The position numbers and the translations under genes were made by a program. Shown piece by piece: positions 52,424 through 61,706 of a DNA stretch of 64,000 nucleotides. The DNA is taken from contig NZ_VOSM01000004.1 of the NCBI RefSeq assembly GCF_007997015.1, forward strand, positions 248,001-312,000, given 5' to 3'. The notes beneath the pieces are model-generated. The model had not been told where the DNA came from and ran no database searches. It was given only the letters and a program-made list of their open reading frames with translations. The DNA comes from Lujinxingia vulgaris. Lineage in GTDB: Bacteria > Myxococcota_A > Bradymonadia > Bradymonadales > Bradymonadaceae. Positions within the stretch are counted from its first letter, which is position 1. Every line of letters starts with the position of its first letter.

Positions 52424-52606
52424 TGACCCCCGGTCACTCTCCCAACATCGCAAAACCTGACCCCCGGTCACTCTCACAACATCGCAAAACCTGACCCTCG
52501 GTCACTCTCACAACATCGCAAAACCTGACCCTCGGTCACCTTCACAACATCGCAAAACCTGACCCTCGGTCATCCTCACAACATCGCAAAACCTGACCCT
52601 CGGTCA
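52424..52606. repeat. Core-repeat array, exact 34-bp period
   Basis: Six cores start at 52424, 52458, 52492, 52526, 52560 and 52594, exactly 34 bases apart. The 21-base linker contains ACAACATCGCAAAA and is nearly identical in every unit. The array lies between two minus-strand genes. Confidence 0.95.
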
Positions 52607-52673
52607 CTCTCCCTTCTTACTGAAACAATCGCAAATCATTGAAAAACAACATCTTTCACCCTGACCAAAAAAA

Positions 52674-53510
52674 TCACCCACACGCCCCACCCACAACCAC
52701 AATCCCCTCCCCCCACAACGCCCGACCTTCCTCCAACTCCCCGTACTCCTGGGCCAGCCACCGCAGCGATCTCTCAAACACCTCGCGATTCTCACACACC
52801 CCCTCCCCGCGAGCATCCGCCGCAAGCTCCGCCCACCTCTGCAAAAACCCGTACATCTCCACCCCCTCCACCTGCCGACCCGCCTTCAAACTTCGCCGAA
52901 GATCCGCCGGCAACCAGTCCCGAAACATCCAGGGACCAAACCCTTTTGAAAAATCCGTCCACAGCACAAGCCCCACCTTCTTCACCTCCCCCCGATCCTT
53001 CCGCAACACATGCGCCGAGCCAATCGCCCCCTCCCCATCACACGTCCCCTCCACCAGATAGCCCCCCTCGCCCAACACCTCCCCCCAGGACCTGTGCGCC
53101 TCCTCAACTTCATGAGGTCCGTACTGCCGCAGCACGTTCATCGCCCGCACAAGCCCGGCCTCTCGCCACACCACCGGCTTCAAATCAAAGCCGGCCTCCA
53201 CAAATCGAAGCCCCTCACAGGCCACCTCCTGCGCCTTCTCGACCCGCATCGGCTCAACTTCCACCCCCACCACATCACAGACCATCCCGCTCTGCCGAAG
53301 CGCCTCATACAACTCCCGGGTCGTCCAACCCTCCTCCCCAAACCCCACGTCCACCGCAAGCCCCGGCCCCTCGCCAGGCCCTCCACCGAGGAGATGCCCG
53401 ACCACAAAACGATCCAGCATCCGCAGCCGCCCGGGCTTCGTCCTGCCCCGAATCTCTCGAACCTCAACCACAACCGACCTCGCCTGATACGCATCCCCTG
53501 CTTCCCTCAA
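52674..53510 (-). CDS. Class I SAM-dependent methyltransferase-like protein
   Basis: This frame encodes about 278 residues from TTG 53510 (GAAGAGGG upstream). It contains AVDVGFGEEGWTTRELYEALRQ as a likely SAM-binding loop, VCDVVGVEVEPMRVEKAQ as the next strand, and YLVEGTCDGEGAIGSAHVLRK. The order suits a Rossmann methyltransferase, although motif I is not standard. A GTG further in (within VVVEVREIRG) is another possible start. The open frame extends upstream through the palindromic element at 53569-53719, which I regard as non-coding. Confidence 0.65.
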   Translation of the reverse strand: MREAGDAYQARSVVVEVREIRGRTKPGRLRMLDRFVVGHLLGGGPGEGPGLAVDVGFGEEGWTTRELYEALRQSGMVCDVVGVEVEPMRVEKAQEVACEGLRFVEAGFDLKPVVWREAGLVRAMNVLRQYGPHEVEEAHRSWGEVLGEGGYLVEGTCDGEGAIGSAHVLRKDRGEVKKVGLVLWTDFSKGFGPWMFRDWLPADLRRSLKAGRQVEGVEMYGFLQRWAELAADARGEGVCENREVFERSLRWLAQEYGELEEGRALWGEGIVVVGGACG

Positions 53511-53832
53511 CCCTCTTCTCTCTACCCGATGCGCACCCGCGGCAACACCCCCGGCCGCCCACCCTCCAGGGCAATCGCAAAGTGGGTCCCCACCATCCGC
53601 CACCGTAGGGGGACCCCTTGTGGGTCCCCGCCCTGGGAGTTCCGGAGGGGCACAAGCCCCCTCCCTACGGATTGGGTGGGTTCTCCATAAAAAAACCTTG
53701 TGGGACTTTGCGATTGCCCCTGCCGCCCACCCTCTTCGCCACTTCGCGCTGGACTTCTCACACACAGAGTCCATCTTGCCGCTGTAGTTTCGACGTGGTT
53801 TTCATCTCCTCTGCTCTCCCCGCAGGCCAGCC
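53511..53832. other. Intergenic region containing a MITE-like element
   Basis: Most of the 322 bases between the divergent methyltransferase and glycosyltransferase genes is taken up by the 151-base element at 53569-53719. No further gene is seen. Confidence 0.65.
53569..53719. mobile_element. MITE-like palindromic element with 15-bp terminal inverted repeats
   Basis: The ends GGGCAATCGCAAAGT (53569-53583) and ACTTTGCGATTGCCC (53705-53719) are perfect inverted repeats. The interior contains nested palindromes (CCGTAGGG paired with CCCTACGG; GGGGCACAAGCCCC-like) and no gene. GCCGCCCACCCTC occurs on both sides of the element. It looks like a non-autonomous miniature element; its transposase is not in the window. 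Confidence 0.7.
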
Positions 53833-54966
53833 GTGCTCCTGACCTCCCTGATCCTGGCTCCCATCGCCCTGGCCACCTTAATCGGCATCTTCAACCTGCT
53901 GACCTGGCCGCGCCGCCTCCAGGCGTCCGCACCGCCGCCTGCGATCTCCGTGCTCATCCCGGCCCGCAACGAAGAGGCCAACATCGAAGACTGCGTCCGC
54001 AGCGTCGCCGCCGCAGCGGCCGCTCACCCCGGGCTGCAGCTCGAAATCATCGTCTACGACGACCACTCCACCGACCGCACCTCCGAGATCCTCCGCACGC
54101 TCGCCAGCGAAATCCCCACCCTGCGCCTGCCCGAAGCCCGGCCGCTCCCCGCCGGCTGGGCCGGCAAATGCCACGCCTGCCACCAGCTCGCCAGCCACGC
54201 CAACCACCCCAACCTCCTCTTCATCGACGCCGACGTGCGACTTCTCCCCGACGCCTTCACCGGCCTTGCCGCCTGGCAACAACGCTACAACGCCGACGTC
54301 GTCAGCGCCGTGCCCGCCCAGGTCACAGGCTCCTTCTTCGAGCACCTCATCTTGCCCCTGCTCCACCTTACGTACTTGAGCTGGCTGCCCCTTTTGCTCA
54401 TCCCCCACAGCCGCCGCGCCGACTTTTTGGCCATGAACGGCCAGATCCTCATGTGCACCCGCGAGGCCTACGATCGCATCGGCGGTTTTGAGGCCATCCG
54501 CGACGCCCTGGTCGACGATATGGCCTTCGGCCGCCGCGCCAAAGAAGCCGGCCTCACCGTCGCCTTTGCCGACGGCACCCACCTGGCGCAATGCCGCATG
54601 TACCGCGACGCCCCCTCGGTCTGGGAGGGGTTTACCAAAAACATCTACCCCGGCATGGGCAAAAACCCCGCGCTGCTGCTGCTGGTCATCGCCCTCTACT
54701 TCTGCGCCTTCGTGCTCCCCTTTATCCTCCTCCCCCTCACCCCAATCATCCCCTCGCTTGCCCCCCTGACCACACCACTCATCGCTGCCGTCGCGCTCAA
54801 CCTCGTCTACCGCACCCTGCTCGCGGTGCGCTTCTCCCACCCTCCTTTAAGCGTTTTGCTTCACCCCCTGGGTGTATTGGCGCTGATCGCGATCGCCTTA
54901 AACTCATATCGACAGACCCTGCGCGGCCAGCTCACCTGGGCCGGCCGCACCTACCCCAACGCCTGA
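53833..54966 (+). CDS. Family 2 glycosyltransferase, membrane-bound
   Basis: This 377-residue protein has an N-terminal membrane helix, a GT-A domain (VLIPARNEEANIEDCV; DDHSTDRTSEIL; LFIDADVRL with the DxD motif; DALVDDMAFGRRAKEAG) and three C-terminal helices. It resembles CrtQ-type carotenoid glycosyltransferases and related lipid glycosyltransferases. GTG 53833 is the probable start. The stop codon lies in a decayed core repeat (CCTGACCCCCAATCG). Confidence 0.9.
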   Translation: MLLTSLILAPIALATLIGIFNLLTWPRRLQASAPPPAISVLIPARNEEANIEDCVRSVAAAAAAHPGLQLEIIVYDDHSTDRTSEILRTLASEIPTLRLPEARPLPAGWAGKCHACHQLASHANHPNLLFIDADVRLLPDAFTGLAAWQQRYNADVVSAVPAQVTGSFFEHLILPLLHLTYLSWLPLLLIPHSRRADFLAMNGQILMCTREAYDRIGGFEAIRDALVDDMAFGRRAKEAGLTVAFADGTHLAQCRMYRDAPSVWEGFTKNIYPGMGKNPALLLLVIALYFCAFVLPFILLPLTPIIPSLAPLTTPLIAAVALNLVYRTLLAVRFSHPPLSVLLHPLGVLALIAIALNSYRQTLRGQLTWAGRTYPNA

Positions 54967-55135
54967 CCCCCAATCGCCGGCGACTAACCTCTCGGTCACC
55001 TCGACTTTCTGCAACCATACCGGCTACCATAGCTTTTGAGCGTGCCCCGGACCTGCCCCCGACCGGATTCAGCGTCGCGCCCGCTCCCTGAGCCCCACCG
55101 GCCCGCCTCGGACAACGCCTCTTCGCGAGCTCATC

Positions 55136-56662
55136 ATGCCTGCCCGCAAACATCCCGACACGGACATCTCCGAGGCCGCTGGACCGGCCGACGCCTCCAC
55201 CATCCTCGCCGCGCTCCCCGATCTGATCCTCGAGCTCGACGCCCACGCCCATATCTGCGCCCATCACGCCGGCAGCCCCGAAGATGTGATCGCCAACCCT
55301 CCGCAAACCCTGCAGGACCAGCCCCTGCGCGATCTTCTGCCCCGCGCCACCGCCGAGCGCATCCACACCGCGCTCACCGACGCCCTCACCCTCCAGCAGC
55401 CCATCACCCTGGAGTGCCTGGTCCCTCACGAGCATAACCTGGCCAGCATCGAGGCCCGCATCACCCCTATCAGCGCCGAGCGCGCCCTGGTCATCCTGCG
55501 CGACATCACCGCCACCTTCCGCGAGCGCAACAACCTGCGCCAGAGCGAGCAGCGCTTCCGCGCCCTGGTCGAAAACCTCCCCGGCGTCGTCTACCGCTGC
55601 CGCATGGACGACGACTGGAGCGCCATCTTTGTTTCCGAGCGCATCGAAGAGCTCGTCGGACGCCCCGCAAAGGACTTTCTCGAGCATCACACAAGCCTCG
55701 ACCAGGTCACCCACCCCGAGGACCGCGCCTACGTCAAACGCGAAGTCGCCAGCGCCGTCGCTCGCCATAAAGCCTTCGACCTGCACTACCGCATGATCCA
55801 CACCGACGGCTCCACCCGCCACATCTGGGAGCGCGGCCGCGCGGTCTACGCCGGCGTCGACCAGATCACCTACCTCGACGGCGCCCTCTTCGACGTCACC
55901 GACCTCCACAGGTTGCGCCAGCGCGTGCTCACCACCAGCAAAATGGCCGCCGTCGGAAGCCTCGCGGCCGGTGTCGCACACGAGATCAACAACCCCCTGG
56001 CCATCGTGCTCGCCAACCTCGAGTTCGTCACCGAAGAGCTCGTCGCCATCCACCAGGCCTACGCCACCGATCACGTCGTCACCGAAGCCGTCGACGACGT
56101 CCAGCAGGCCATCTTCAAAGTTCAGACCGGCATCGACCGCGTACGCTCCATCATCGACGACTTGCGCTCCTTCTCCGACGCCGCCCAGAGCCGCGCCGAA
56201 CACCTGGACATGGCCCGCCTGACCACCTGGGCGCTTCGCCGCGCCGAGCCCCGCGTCCACCCGCTCGCCCGCATTCACACCCACATCGAAGACGTCCCCC
56301 AGGTCTGGGCCAGCGAGATCGGCGTCGTCCAGATCATCTGGAACCTCATCGACAACGCCGCCGACGCCGTCAGCCACCTCAGCCCCGACCAGGCCCGCAT
56401 CGACGTCACCCTCAAACTCAGCGATCGCCCCGGCTTCGTGCTGCTCGAGATCCGTGACAACGGACGCGGAATGGGCGAAGACATCCTCTCCCGGGCCTTC
56501 GAGCCCTTCTTCACCACCCAGGGCATCGGCGATGGCGCCGGCCTGGGACTCTTTGTCTGCCAGGGCCTTGTCGCCGGCATGGACGGCGACATCACCGTCG
56601 ACTCCACCCCCGGCAAAGGAACCCGCGTGCGCGTCTTTTTGCCCACCGCCCCCGCCCAGTAG
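55136..56662 (+). CDS. Sensor histidine kinase with two PAS domains
   Basis: This 508-residue soluble kinase has PAS domains at about residues 20-125 and 137-260 (ENLPGVVYRCRMDDDWSAIFVSERIEELVG), HisKA with His282 in GVAHEINNPLAIVLANLEFV, and an HATPase domain (IRDNGRGMGEDILSRAFEPFFTTQG; GDGAGLGLFVC). No receiver domain. It ends 53 bases before mutS2 on the same strand. Confidence 0.92.
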   Translation: MPARKHPDTDISEAAGPADASTILAALPDLILELDAHAHICAHHAGSPEDVIANPPQTLQDQPLRDLLPRATAERIHTALTDALTLQQPITLECLVPHEHNLASIEARITPISAERALVILRDITATFRERNNLRQSEQRFRALVENLPGVVYRCRMDDDWSAIFVSERIEELVGRPAKDFLEHHTSLDQVTHPEDRAYVKREVASAVARHKAFDLHYRMIHTDGSTRHIWERGRAVYAGVDQITYLDGALFDVTDLHRLRQRVLTTSKMAAVGSLAAGVAHEINNPLAIVLANLEFVTEELVAIHQAYATDHVVTEAVDDVQQAIFKVQTGIDRVRSIIDDLRSFSDAAQSRAEHLDMARLTTWALRRAEPRVHPLARIHTHIEDVPQVWASEIGVVQIIWNLIDNAADAVSHLSPDQARIDVTLKLSDRPGFVLLEIRDNGRGMGEDILSRAFEPFFTTQGIGDGAGLGLFVCQGLVAGMDGDITVDSTPGKGTRVRVFLPTAPAQ

Positions 56663-56715
56663 ACACGACTCACGACCTCTCCCTACCTCGCTCCCAAGCG
56701 CTCCTAAGCTTCGAT

Positions 56716-59334
56716 ATGACCTCTGAGAACTCCCCCTCCCCTTCGCTGGCCTGCGACGCCATCCTCGATCAACTTCCCCCCGACGCCGCGCGCCTGCTCA
56801 AAGTCACGCTGCTCCCGCTGATCGAAGAGCCCGCCGACACCGAGCGCGACATCCCCAAAAAGTCGCTGCGCGATCTGCAATGGCCCGAACTCCTCGAAGA
56901 GCTCCACCGCCTGGCCCGCACCCCCGAGGGACAATTCCTCATCGAGGAGCTGCGCCCGTTGCCCGCCGCCCCCCTGATCGAGCGCCGCCTCAACGAGTGC
57001 GCCGAACTGATGGCCCTGCTCGAAACCGACGACGCCCCCCCGCTGGGCGGTCTGCGCGAGATCCGCCGCGCCCTGCAGCACGTCACCCGCCAGGGCGCCC
57101 TGCGCGCCGAAGATCTCGAAGCCATCTCCCGCAACTGCGATGTGGCCGCCCGCGTCGCCCGCTACTTCTCCAGCCGCACGCAAGAACTTCCGGCGCTGAG
57201 CCTCATCGGCGCCCTGGTCGATCCCTTAAGCGATCTTCGCTCCACCCTGGCCTACGCCATTGAGCCCGGCGGACGCCTCTCCGACCAGGCCAGCCCCGAC
57301 CTGGGACGACTTCGCCGCGCGGTGCAAAACCAGCAAGACCGCATCACCTCCAGCGCCGACCGCCTGCTCAAGTCCCGCGAGCTCGACCACGCCCTGCGCG
57401 ACGACTACGTCACCGTGCGCGACGACCGCTACGTCATCCCCATCCGCGCCGGCGCCAGGGGCCACGTCCCGGGCATCGTCCACGACTACTCCGCCAGCGG
57501 CCAGACCCTCTTCATTGAGCCCACCGAGCTCGTTGAGCTCAACAACCAGCTGCGCTGGGCCCAGATCGAGCTGGCCGACGAAGAAGAGCGCATCCTCAAA
57601 CGCCTCTCCGGGCTGGTCGCCACGCATGCCACCACCCTCTTCCGTAACGTCGAGATCCTGGCCTACCTCGATGTGGTCCTGGCCTGCGCGCGTCTCGGCC
57701 GCAAACTTCGCGCCACCGTCCCCACGCTTACCGACGGCGAACTGGAACTTCGTCAGGCCCGCCACCCCCTGCTCTTCCTCAAACTCGCCAGCGAGCTCCC
57801 CGACGGCCGCCCCCACAACGAGACCGTACCCAACGACATCGCCATCACCCCGCCTCGCCGCGTGCTCATTGTCTCCGGCCCCAACACCGGCGGCAAAACC
57901 GTCTCGCTCAAAACCACCGGCCTGCTCGCCATGATGGTCCGCCACGGCCTGCCCATCCCCGCCGATGAGGGCAGCGCCATCCCCCTCTTCGAGCAGATCT
58001 ACACCGACGTGGGCGATGAACAGTCCATTGAGCGTGACCTGAGCACCTTCTCCGGCCACGTCACCAACATCAACCGCTTCCTCGACTGCTGCGGCCCCCG
58101 CTCGCTGGTGCTCCTCGATGAGCTCTTCGTCGGCACCGACCCCATGCAGGGCGCCGCCCTGGCCGTCTCGCTCCTCGAAAACCTCGCCAGCCGCGGCACC
58201 ACCACGGTGGTCACCACCCACCTCGAAGGCCTCAAAACCCTGGCCTACCAGAGCGAGCATTTTGCCAACGCGTCGATGGGCTTTGACCTCGACTCGCTCA
58301 GCCCCACCTACCAGATGACCATGGGCATCCCCGGGAGCTCCTTCGCCGTGCGCATCGCCGCACGACTGGGCATGGAGCAGCCCCTCATCGACCGCGCCCT
58401 GGCCATCCTGGAGGGACAGGACCACCACAGCGTCGAAGAGGTCTTAGAGAGCCTCGAAGATCAGGTCCGCGAGCTTCATCTCGAAAAAGATCGCCTGCGC
58501 CAGACCCGCCAGGAAGCCGAGACCCGCGCCGCCCGCTACAAAAAGAAGTACGCCGAGCTTCTTCAAAAAGATCGCGACCAGCTCTTTGGCGAAACCCGCA
58601 AACTTCGCGAAGATCTGCGCCAGGCCCGAGAGCGCATCCGCCAGGAGCTCAAAACGCTCAAAAGCCAGAAGACCGTCGAGGCCGGCGACCGCACCGAACA
58701 AGAACTTCAGGCCATGCAAAAGCGCCTCAAAGCGGCCGAAGACACCGTTGAAAAAACCCAGGAAAAAACCCGCCCCCCGCGCTCCGGCCCCGAGGGCCTA
58801 AGCCCCGTCAACCCCGACGAGCTCGAAGAGGGCATGACCGTCTACTGCCGCCCCTTCAAACGCGCCGGACAGGTCCTGCAATACACCCAGGGCGACTCCC
58901 AGGCTCGCGTGCAGCTGGGCGATCTCAAGGTCAACGTCAACACCGCCGACCTCTTCCACGTCAGCGAGTCCGAGCGCCGCAACCACCGCCGCGGCCGCCC
59001 CACCTCCTCAGGCTCCTCCCGACGCACAGCCCACGGCCCGACCGCATCCCCCTCCGGCGACGCGGTGCTCCTGCCCCAGACCTCCGACAACTCCGTCGAC
59101 CTGCGCGGCATGCGCGCCGATGAGGCCCTCGACAAACTCGACCTCTTCTTAGACAGCGCCTACCTCCAGAACATCGAAGGCGTCTACATCATCCACGGAC
59201 ACGGCACCGGGGCGCTGAAACGCGCGGTGCGTGGTCACCTCCCCCAGTCCCGCTACGTGCGCGAGTTCCGCCGCGGAGAGCGCGAGGAAGGCGGCGACGG
59301 CGTCACCATCGCCTTCGTGCACCGGGGGAGTTGA
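56716..59334 (+). CDS. mutS2: MutS2 (Smr-domain MutS homologue)
   Basis: This 872-residue protein has the MutS2 layout: MutS-type core, Walker A GPNTGGKT (Lys394), Walker B LVLLDELFVGTDP, the coiled-coil region of about 560-700, and a C-terminal Smr domain with VDLRGMRADEAL (about 794) and IIHGHGTGALK. MutS2 acts on branched DNA and, in some bacteria, on collided ribosomes through Smr. Length is somewhat above the usual 780-800 because of a low-complexity linker before Smr. Confidence 0.96.
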   Translation: MTSENSPSPSLACDAILDQLPPDAARLLKVTLLPLIEEPADTERDIPKKSLRDLQWPELLEELHRLARTPEGQFLIEELRPLPAAPLIERRLNECAELMALLETDDAPPLGGLREIRRALQHVTRQGALRAEDLEAISRNCDVAARVARYFSSRTQELPALSLIGALVDPLSDLRSTLAYAIEPGGRLSDQASPDLGRLRRAVQNQQDRITSSADRLLKSRELDHALRDDYVTVRDDRYVIPIRAGARGHVPGIVHDYSASGQTLFIEPTELVELNNQLRWAQIELADEEERILKRLSGLVATHATTLFRNVEILAYLDVVLACARLGRKLRATVPTLTDGELELRQARHPLLFLKLASELPDGRPHNETVPNDIAITPPRRVLIVSGPNTGGKTVSLKTTGLLAMMVRHGLPIPADEGSAIPLFEQIYTDVGDEQSIERDLSTFSGHVTNINRFLDCCGPRSLVLLDELFVGTDPMQGAALAVSLLENLASRGTTTVVTTHLEGLKTLAYQSEHFANASMGFDLDSLSPTYQMTMGIPGSSFAVRIAARLGMEQPLIDRALAILEGQDHHSVEEVLESLEDQVRELHLEKDRLRQTRQEAETRAARYKKKYAELLQKDRDQLFGETRKLREDLRQARERIRQELKTLKSQKTVEAGDRTEQELQAMQKRLKAAEDTVEKTQEKTRPPRSGPEGLSPVNPDELEEGMTVYCRPFKRAGQVLQYTQGDSQARVQLGDLKVNVNTADLFHVSESERRNHRRGRPTSSGSSRRTAHGPTASPSGDAVLLPQTSDNSVDLRGMRADEALDKLDLFLDSAYLQNIEGVYIIHGHGTGALKRAVRGHLPQSRYVREFRRGEREEGGDGVTIAFVHRGS

Positions 59335-59336
59335 CC

Positions 59337-59750
59337 ATGTGGCCCTCCTTTCTCCACCACCTCTCCCTGCACTTCCCCATCGTCCTCTCGATGGCCCTGG
59401 CCGCCGCTGCCACCTTCGCCATCCGCAACGATGAGCCCCCCACGCTCATCCCCCCGCTGCGCTGGGGCGGCTGGTTCAACCTCGCCATGACCGCCCTGGC
59501 CATCATCTCCGGCCTGATCGCCGGCGGCTTCTCCGGCGGCTCCGACGACCTCTCCCACCACCGCCTGCTCGGCATCACCGCCTTCTCCGTCATCGCGTTA
59601 GCCGCCTTCAGCTACGACTACGGCACCCGCCACAACATCGCCGACTGGCGCCGCTTCGGTGGCCTGCTCTGGTGGGTGGCCTCCTTCGCCGTCATCGGCG
59701 CCGGCCACTGGGGCGGCCTGGCCGAACACCGCAACGTCGTCCCCTGGTAA
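59337..59750 (+). CDS. DUF2231-like membrane protein
   Basis: This 137-residue protein starts LHHLSLHFPIVLSMALAAAATF, the His-containing first helix of DUF2231-like proteins, and has four membrane helices in all with further His residues (SHHRLLG; GHWGG) that could bind haem or metal. GGGGGAG precedes ATG 59337, two bases after the mutS2 stop, so it is translationally linked to mutS2. Confidence 0.8.
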   Translation: MWPSFLHHLSLHFPIVLSMALAAAATFAIRNDEPPTLIPPLRWGGWFNLAMTALAIISGLIAGGFSGGSDDLSHHRLLGITAFSVIALAAFSYDYGTRHNIADWRRFGGLLWWVASFAVIGAGHWGGLAEHRNVVPW

Positions 59751-59768
59751 TTTTTGGCGTTTCACGAC

Positions 59769-59785
59769 GTTTCAAAACTTGAAAC
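59769..59785. promoter_or_regulatory. Palindrome GTTTCAA-AAC-TTGAAAC
   Basis: Perfect 7-bp inverted repeat just after the DUF2231 stop; third example of a GTTTCA-TGAAAC palindrome in the window. Because it lies downstream of genes, it may be a repeat rather than an operator. Confidence 0.4.
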
Positions 59786-59814
59786 ACAACTGCCCCCCGG
59801 TCCGCTTCCCTGGC

Positions 59815-60062
59815 GACCGGGGGTCAGCTTTTCAACGACCGGGGGTCACCTTTTTCAACGACCGGGAGTCACCTTTTTCGACGACCGGGAGTCAGCTTTT
59901 TCAACGACCGGGAGTCAGCTTTCTCGACGACCGGGAGTCAGCTTTTCAACGACCCGGGGTCAGCCCTCAACCCTCCCTTCACCGCATAAACACTGAACTT
60001 CTCGTGACCGGCAGTCAGCATTTCCGCACGACCGGGAGTCAGCTTTTCACGCAACCGGAAGT
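59815..60062. repeat. Core-repeat array, 22-23-bp period
   Basis: Seven units start at 59815, 59837, 59860, 59883, 59906, 59929 and 59951 with linker AGCTTTTTCAAC; three further units lie at about 60006-60062. They sit between convergent gene ends. Confidence 0.93.
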
Positions 60063-60117
60063 CCCACAAACCTCCCCCCCGGCACCATCCCCCACCCTAC
60101 TCCCCCAATAATTGAAA

Positions 60118-61695
60118 TCACTGGAGCAGACGCTCCGCGCCCCGCGCACGCTCGGCCTGCGCACCTTCTCCCAACCCGGAGTACGCCCGCCCCAGGCCCT
60201 GATGCACCCCCGGATCAAAGGGGTTGATCCGCGCCGCCTCCTCCAGCGCCTCCCGCGCGCGCTCATACTCCCCCATCGCCAGATAGGCGTTCCCCAGCTC
60301 CAGCCACGTCGTCACATAACCCGGGTAGAGCTCCCGCACCTCGGCGAGCGCCTCCACTGCTGACTGCGGCTCGCCAGTGGCGATCAGACTCTGCGCCAGC
60401 CGCCCCTGCAGCACCGGGTTGCGCTGGCCGATCAGCCGCGTGGCCTTCTCATACTGCACCACCGCCGCACCGAACCTCTCGCGCACCTGAAACATCTGCC
60501 CCAGCTTGATGTGATCCTGCGCTCCCGGCGCCCCCACCTGCTCAAGCTCCTCCCCACTTCGACGCTCATCCTCAAAGACCAGCCGCTCCTCAAAAGGCTC
60601 GGCTTCATCCTCGAACTCCACCACCGGCCGCGTATGCAGATACGCCCGCCAATCCTTCTCAAAGCGCGCCCAGCTCGTCCCCAGCACCCGCGCAAACGCC
60701 TCCTGCGCACCGTACCCCTCATTGATCGTATCGAGCAGCTGCCCGAACGCCCCCGGCCCCACCCGCTCGCGCAGATACTCCATCGTCGTATACACCTCCG
60801 CAAAAGCCACCGCCGCATCTTCCTGACTGGGCAACTTCGCCATCGAGGGGTGCATCGCCTCAAACGAAATCAAATCATCCGCTTTAAGTCGCGTATGCAA
60901 CAGATGCTCCGAGCTCGCCGACAACTGCGCCTCATCCTCGCCGCGCCAGCGCCGCTCCAGGAACTTCGCCAGCCCCTCGTGCATCCAGATCGGCACCTGA
61001 TTGTAGGTCTTGCGGTTGATCACATAATGCACGTACTCGTGAATCAACGTGTCCACCCACCCGTACCCCCGCAACACCGCCCGCGGGCTCGTGATCATCA
61101 GCCTGTTGTACTGGCACAACGCGATCGTCCCCGAGGTGCGAATCTCCTCATCCGTCAACATCGAGACCTGCGCCAGCGTCGCCGTCCGCGGGTAAACCTC
61201 CACCCGAATCGGCGTCGAGGGAAAATACCCCAGCTCCTCGCCAAGCTCCTCATAGGCCGCATCCAGCGCCTCAAACGCATAGGGCAAGAGCACCTCATCG
61301 CGCCCCGGCTCGATATACACCTCAAAACGCCCCGAAGGACTGACGTGGCGCGCGTAACTCCCGGTCACCGCGATCGTCTCCGCGATGATCTCGCGCAGCG
61401 CCTGCCAGCTCCCCACCTCGCGGGCCGCAAGCGCCTTATCGATGCGCTCAAGCGCACGCTCGTAATCGCCGTCGTAAAACGCGTAGCGCGCCTCCAGATA
61501 GTCGATCTCCGCCAGCCCCGGCTCTTTCTCGCTGAGCCGGTCAATCGCCTCGCGCGCCTCATCGAGCTGCCAGGCCGAAAGCATCGCTTCGGCCTGCCGG
61601 TAATCCTCCAGCGAGCTCTGCCCCCACACCGGCGCCGCCCACAGCAGAGCCATCGCCACAACCGCCACCCAAACGAACTTCGCGCGCTCTCTCAC
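60118..61695 (-). CDS. Secreted gluzincin-like metallopeptidase with TPR repeats
   Basis: This 525-residue protein has a Sec signal (FVWVAVVAMALLWAAPVWG), an N-terminal helical repeat region, a peptidase MA-like domain with the zinc motif HEYVH and a downstream Glu in WMHEGLAKFLE, and C-terminal tetratricopeptide repeats (YVTTWLELGNAYLAMGEYERAREALEEAARINPFDP). GTG 61695 is chosen because AAAGGAG ends five bases before it. It starts 11 bases after the DUF4175 gene and is in the same operon. Confidence 0.87.
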   Translation of the reverse strand: MRERAKFVWVAVVAMALLWAAPVWGQSSLEDYRQAEAMLSAWQLDEAREAIDRLSEKEPGLAEIDYLEARYAFYDGDYERALERIDKALAAREVGSWQALREIIAETIAVTGSYARHVSPSGRFEVYIEPGRDEVLLPYAFEALDAAYEELGEELGYFPSTPIRVEVYPRTATLAQVSMLTDEEIRTSGTIALCQYNRLMITSPRAVLRGYGWVDTLIHEYVHYVINRKTYNQVPIWMHEGLAKFLERRWRGEDEAQLSASSEHLLHTRLKADDLISFEAMHPSMAKLPSQEDAAVAFAEVYTTMEYLRERVGPGAFGQLLDTINEGYGAQEAFARVLGTSWARFEKDWRAYLHTRPVVEFEDEAEPFEERLVFEDERRSGEELEQVGAPGAQDHIKLGQMFQVRERFGAAVVQYEKATRLIGQRNPVLQGRLAQSLIATGEPQSAVEALAEVRELYPGYVTTWLELGNAYLAMGEYERAREALEEAARINPFDPGVHQGLGRAYSGLGEGAQAERARGAERLLQ

Positions 61696-61706
61696 ATGCT
61701 CTCCTT

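Larger units (their letters stand above)
59751..60117. other. Intergenic region filled by core repeats
   Basis: The 367 bases between the convergent DUF2231 and peptidase genes hold the palindrome at 59769-59785 and the core-repeat array to about 60062; no gene is supported. Confidence 0.8.

Noticed and set aside
52424-52606. CRISPR array
   Set aside because: The period is regular, but both core and linker repeat identically, so there are no unique spacers, and no cas genes are present.
53511-53774. N-terminal extension of the methyltransferase reading through the MITE-like element
   Set aside because: The added residues are Gly/Pro/Arg-rich translations of a palindromic element and include no conserved motif; the TTG at 53510 or a later GTG is a better start.
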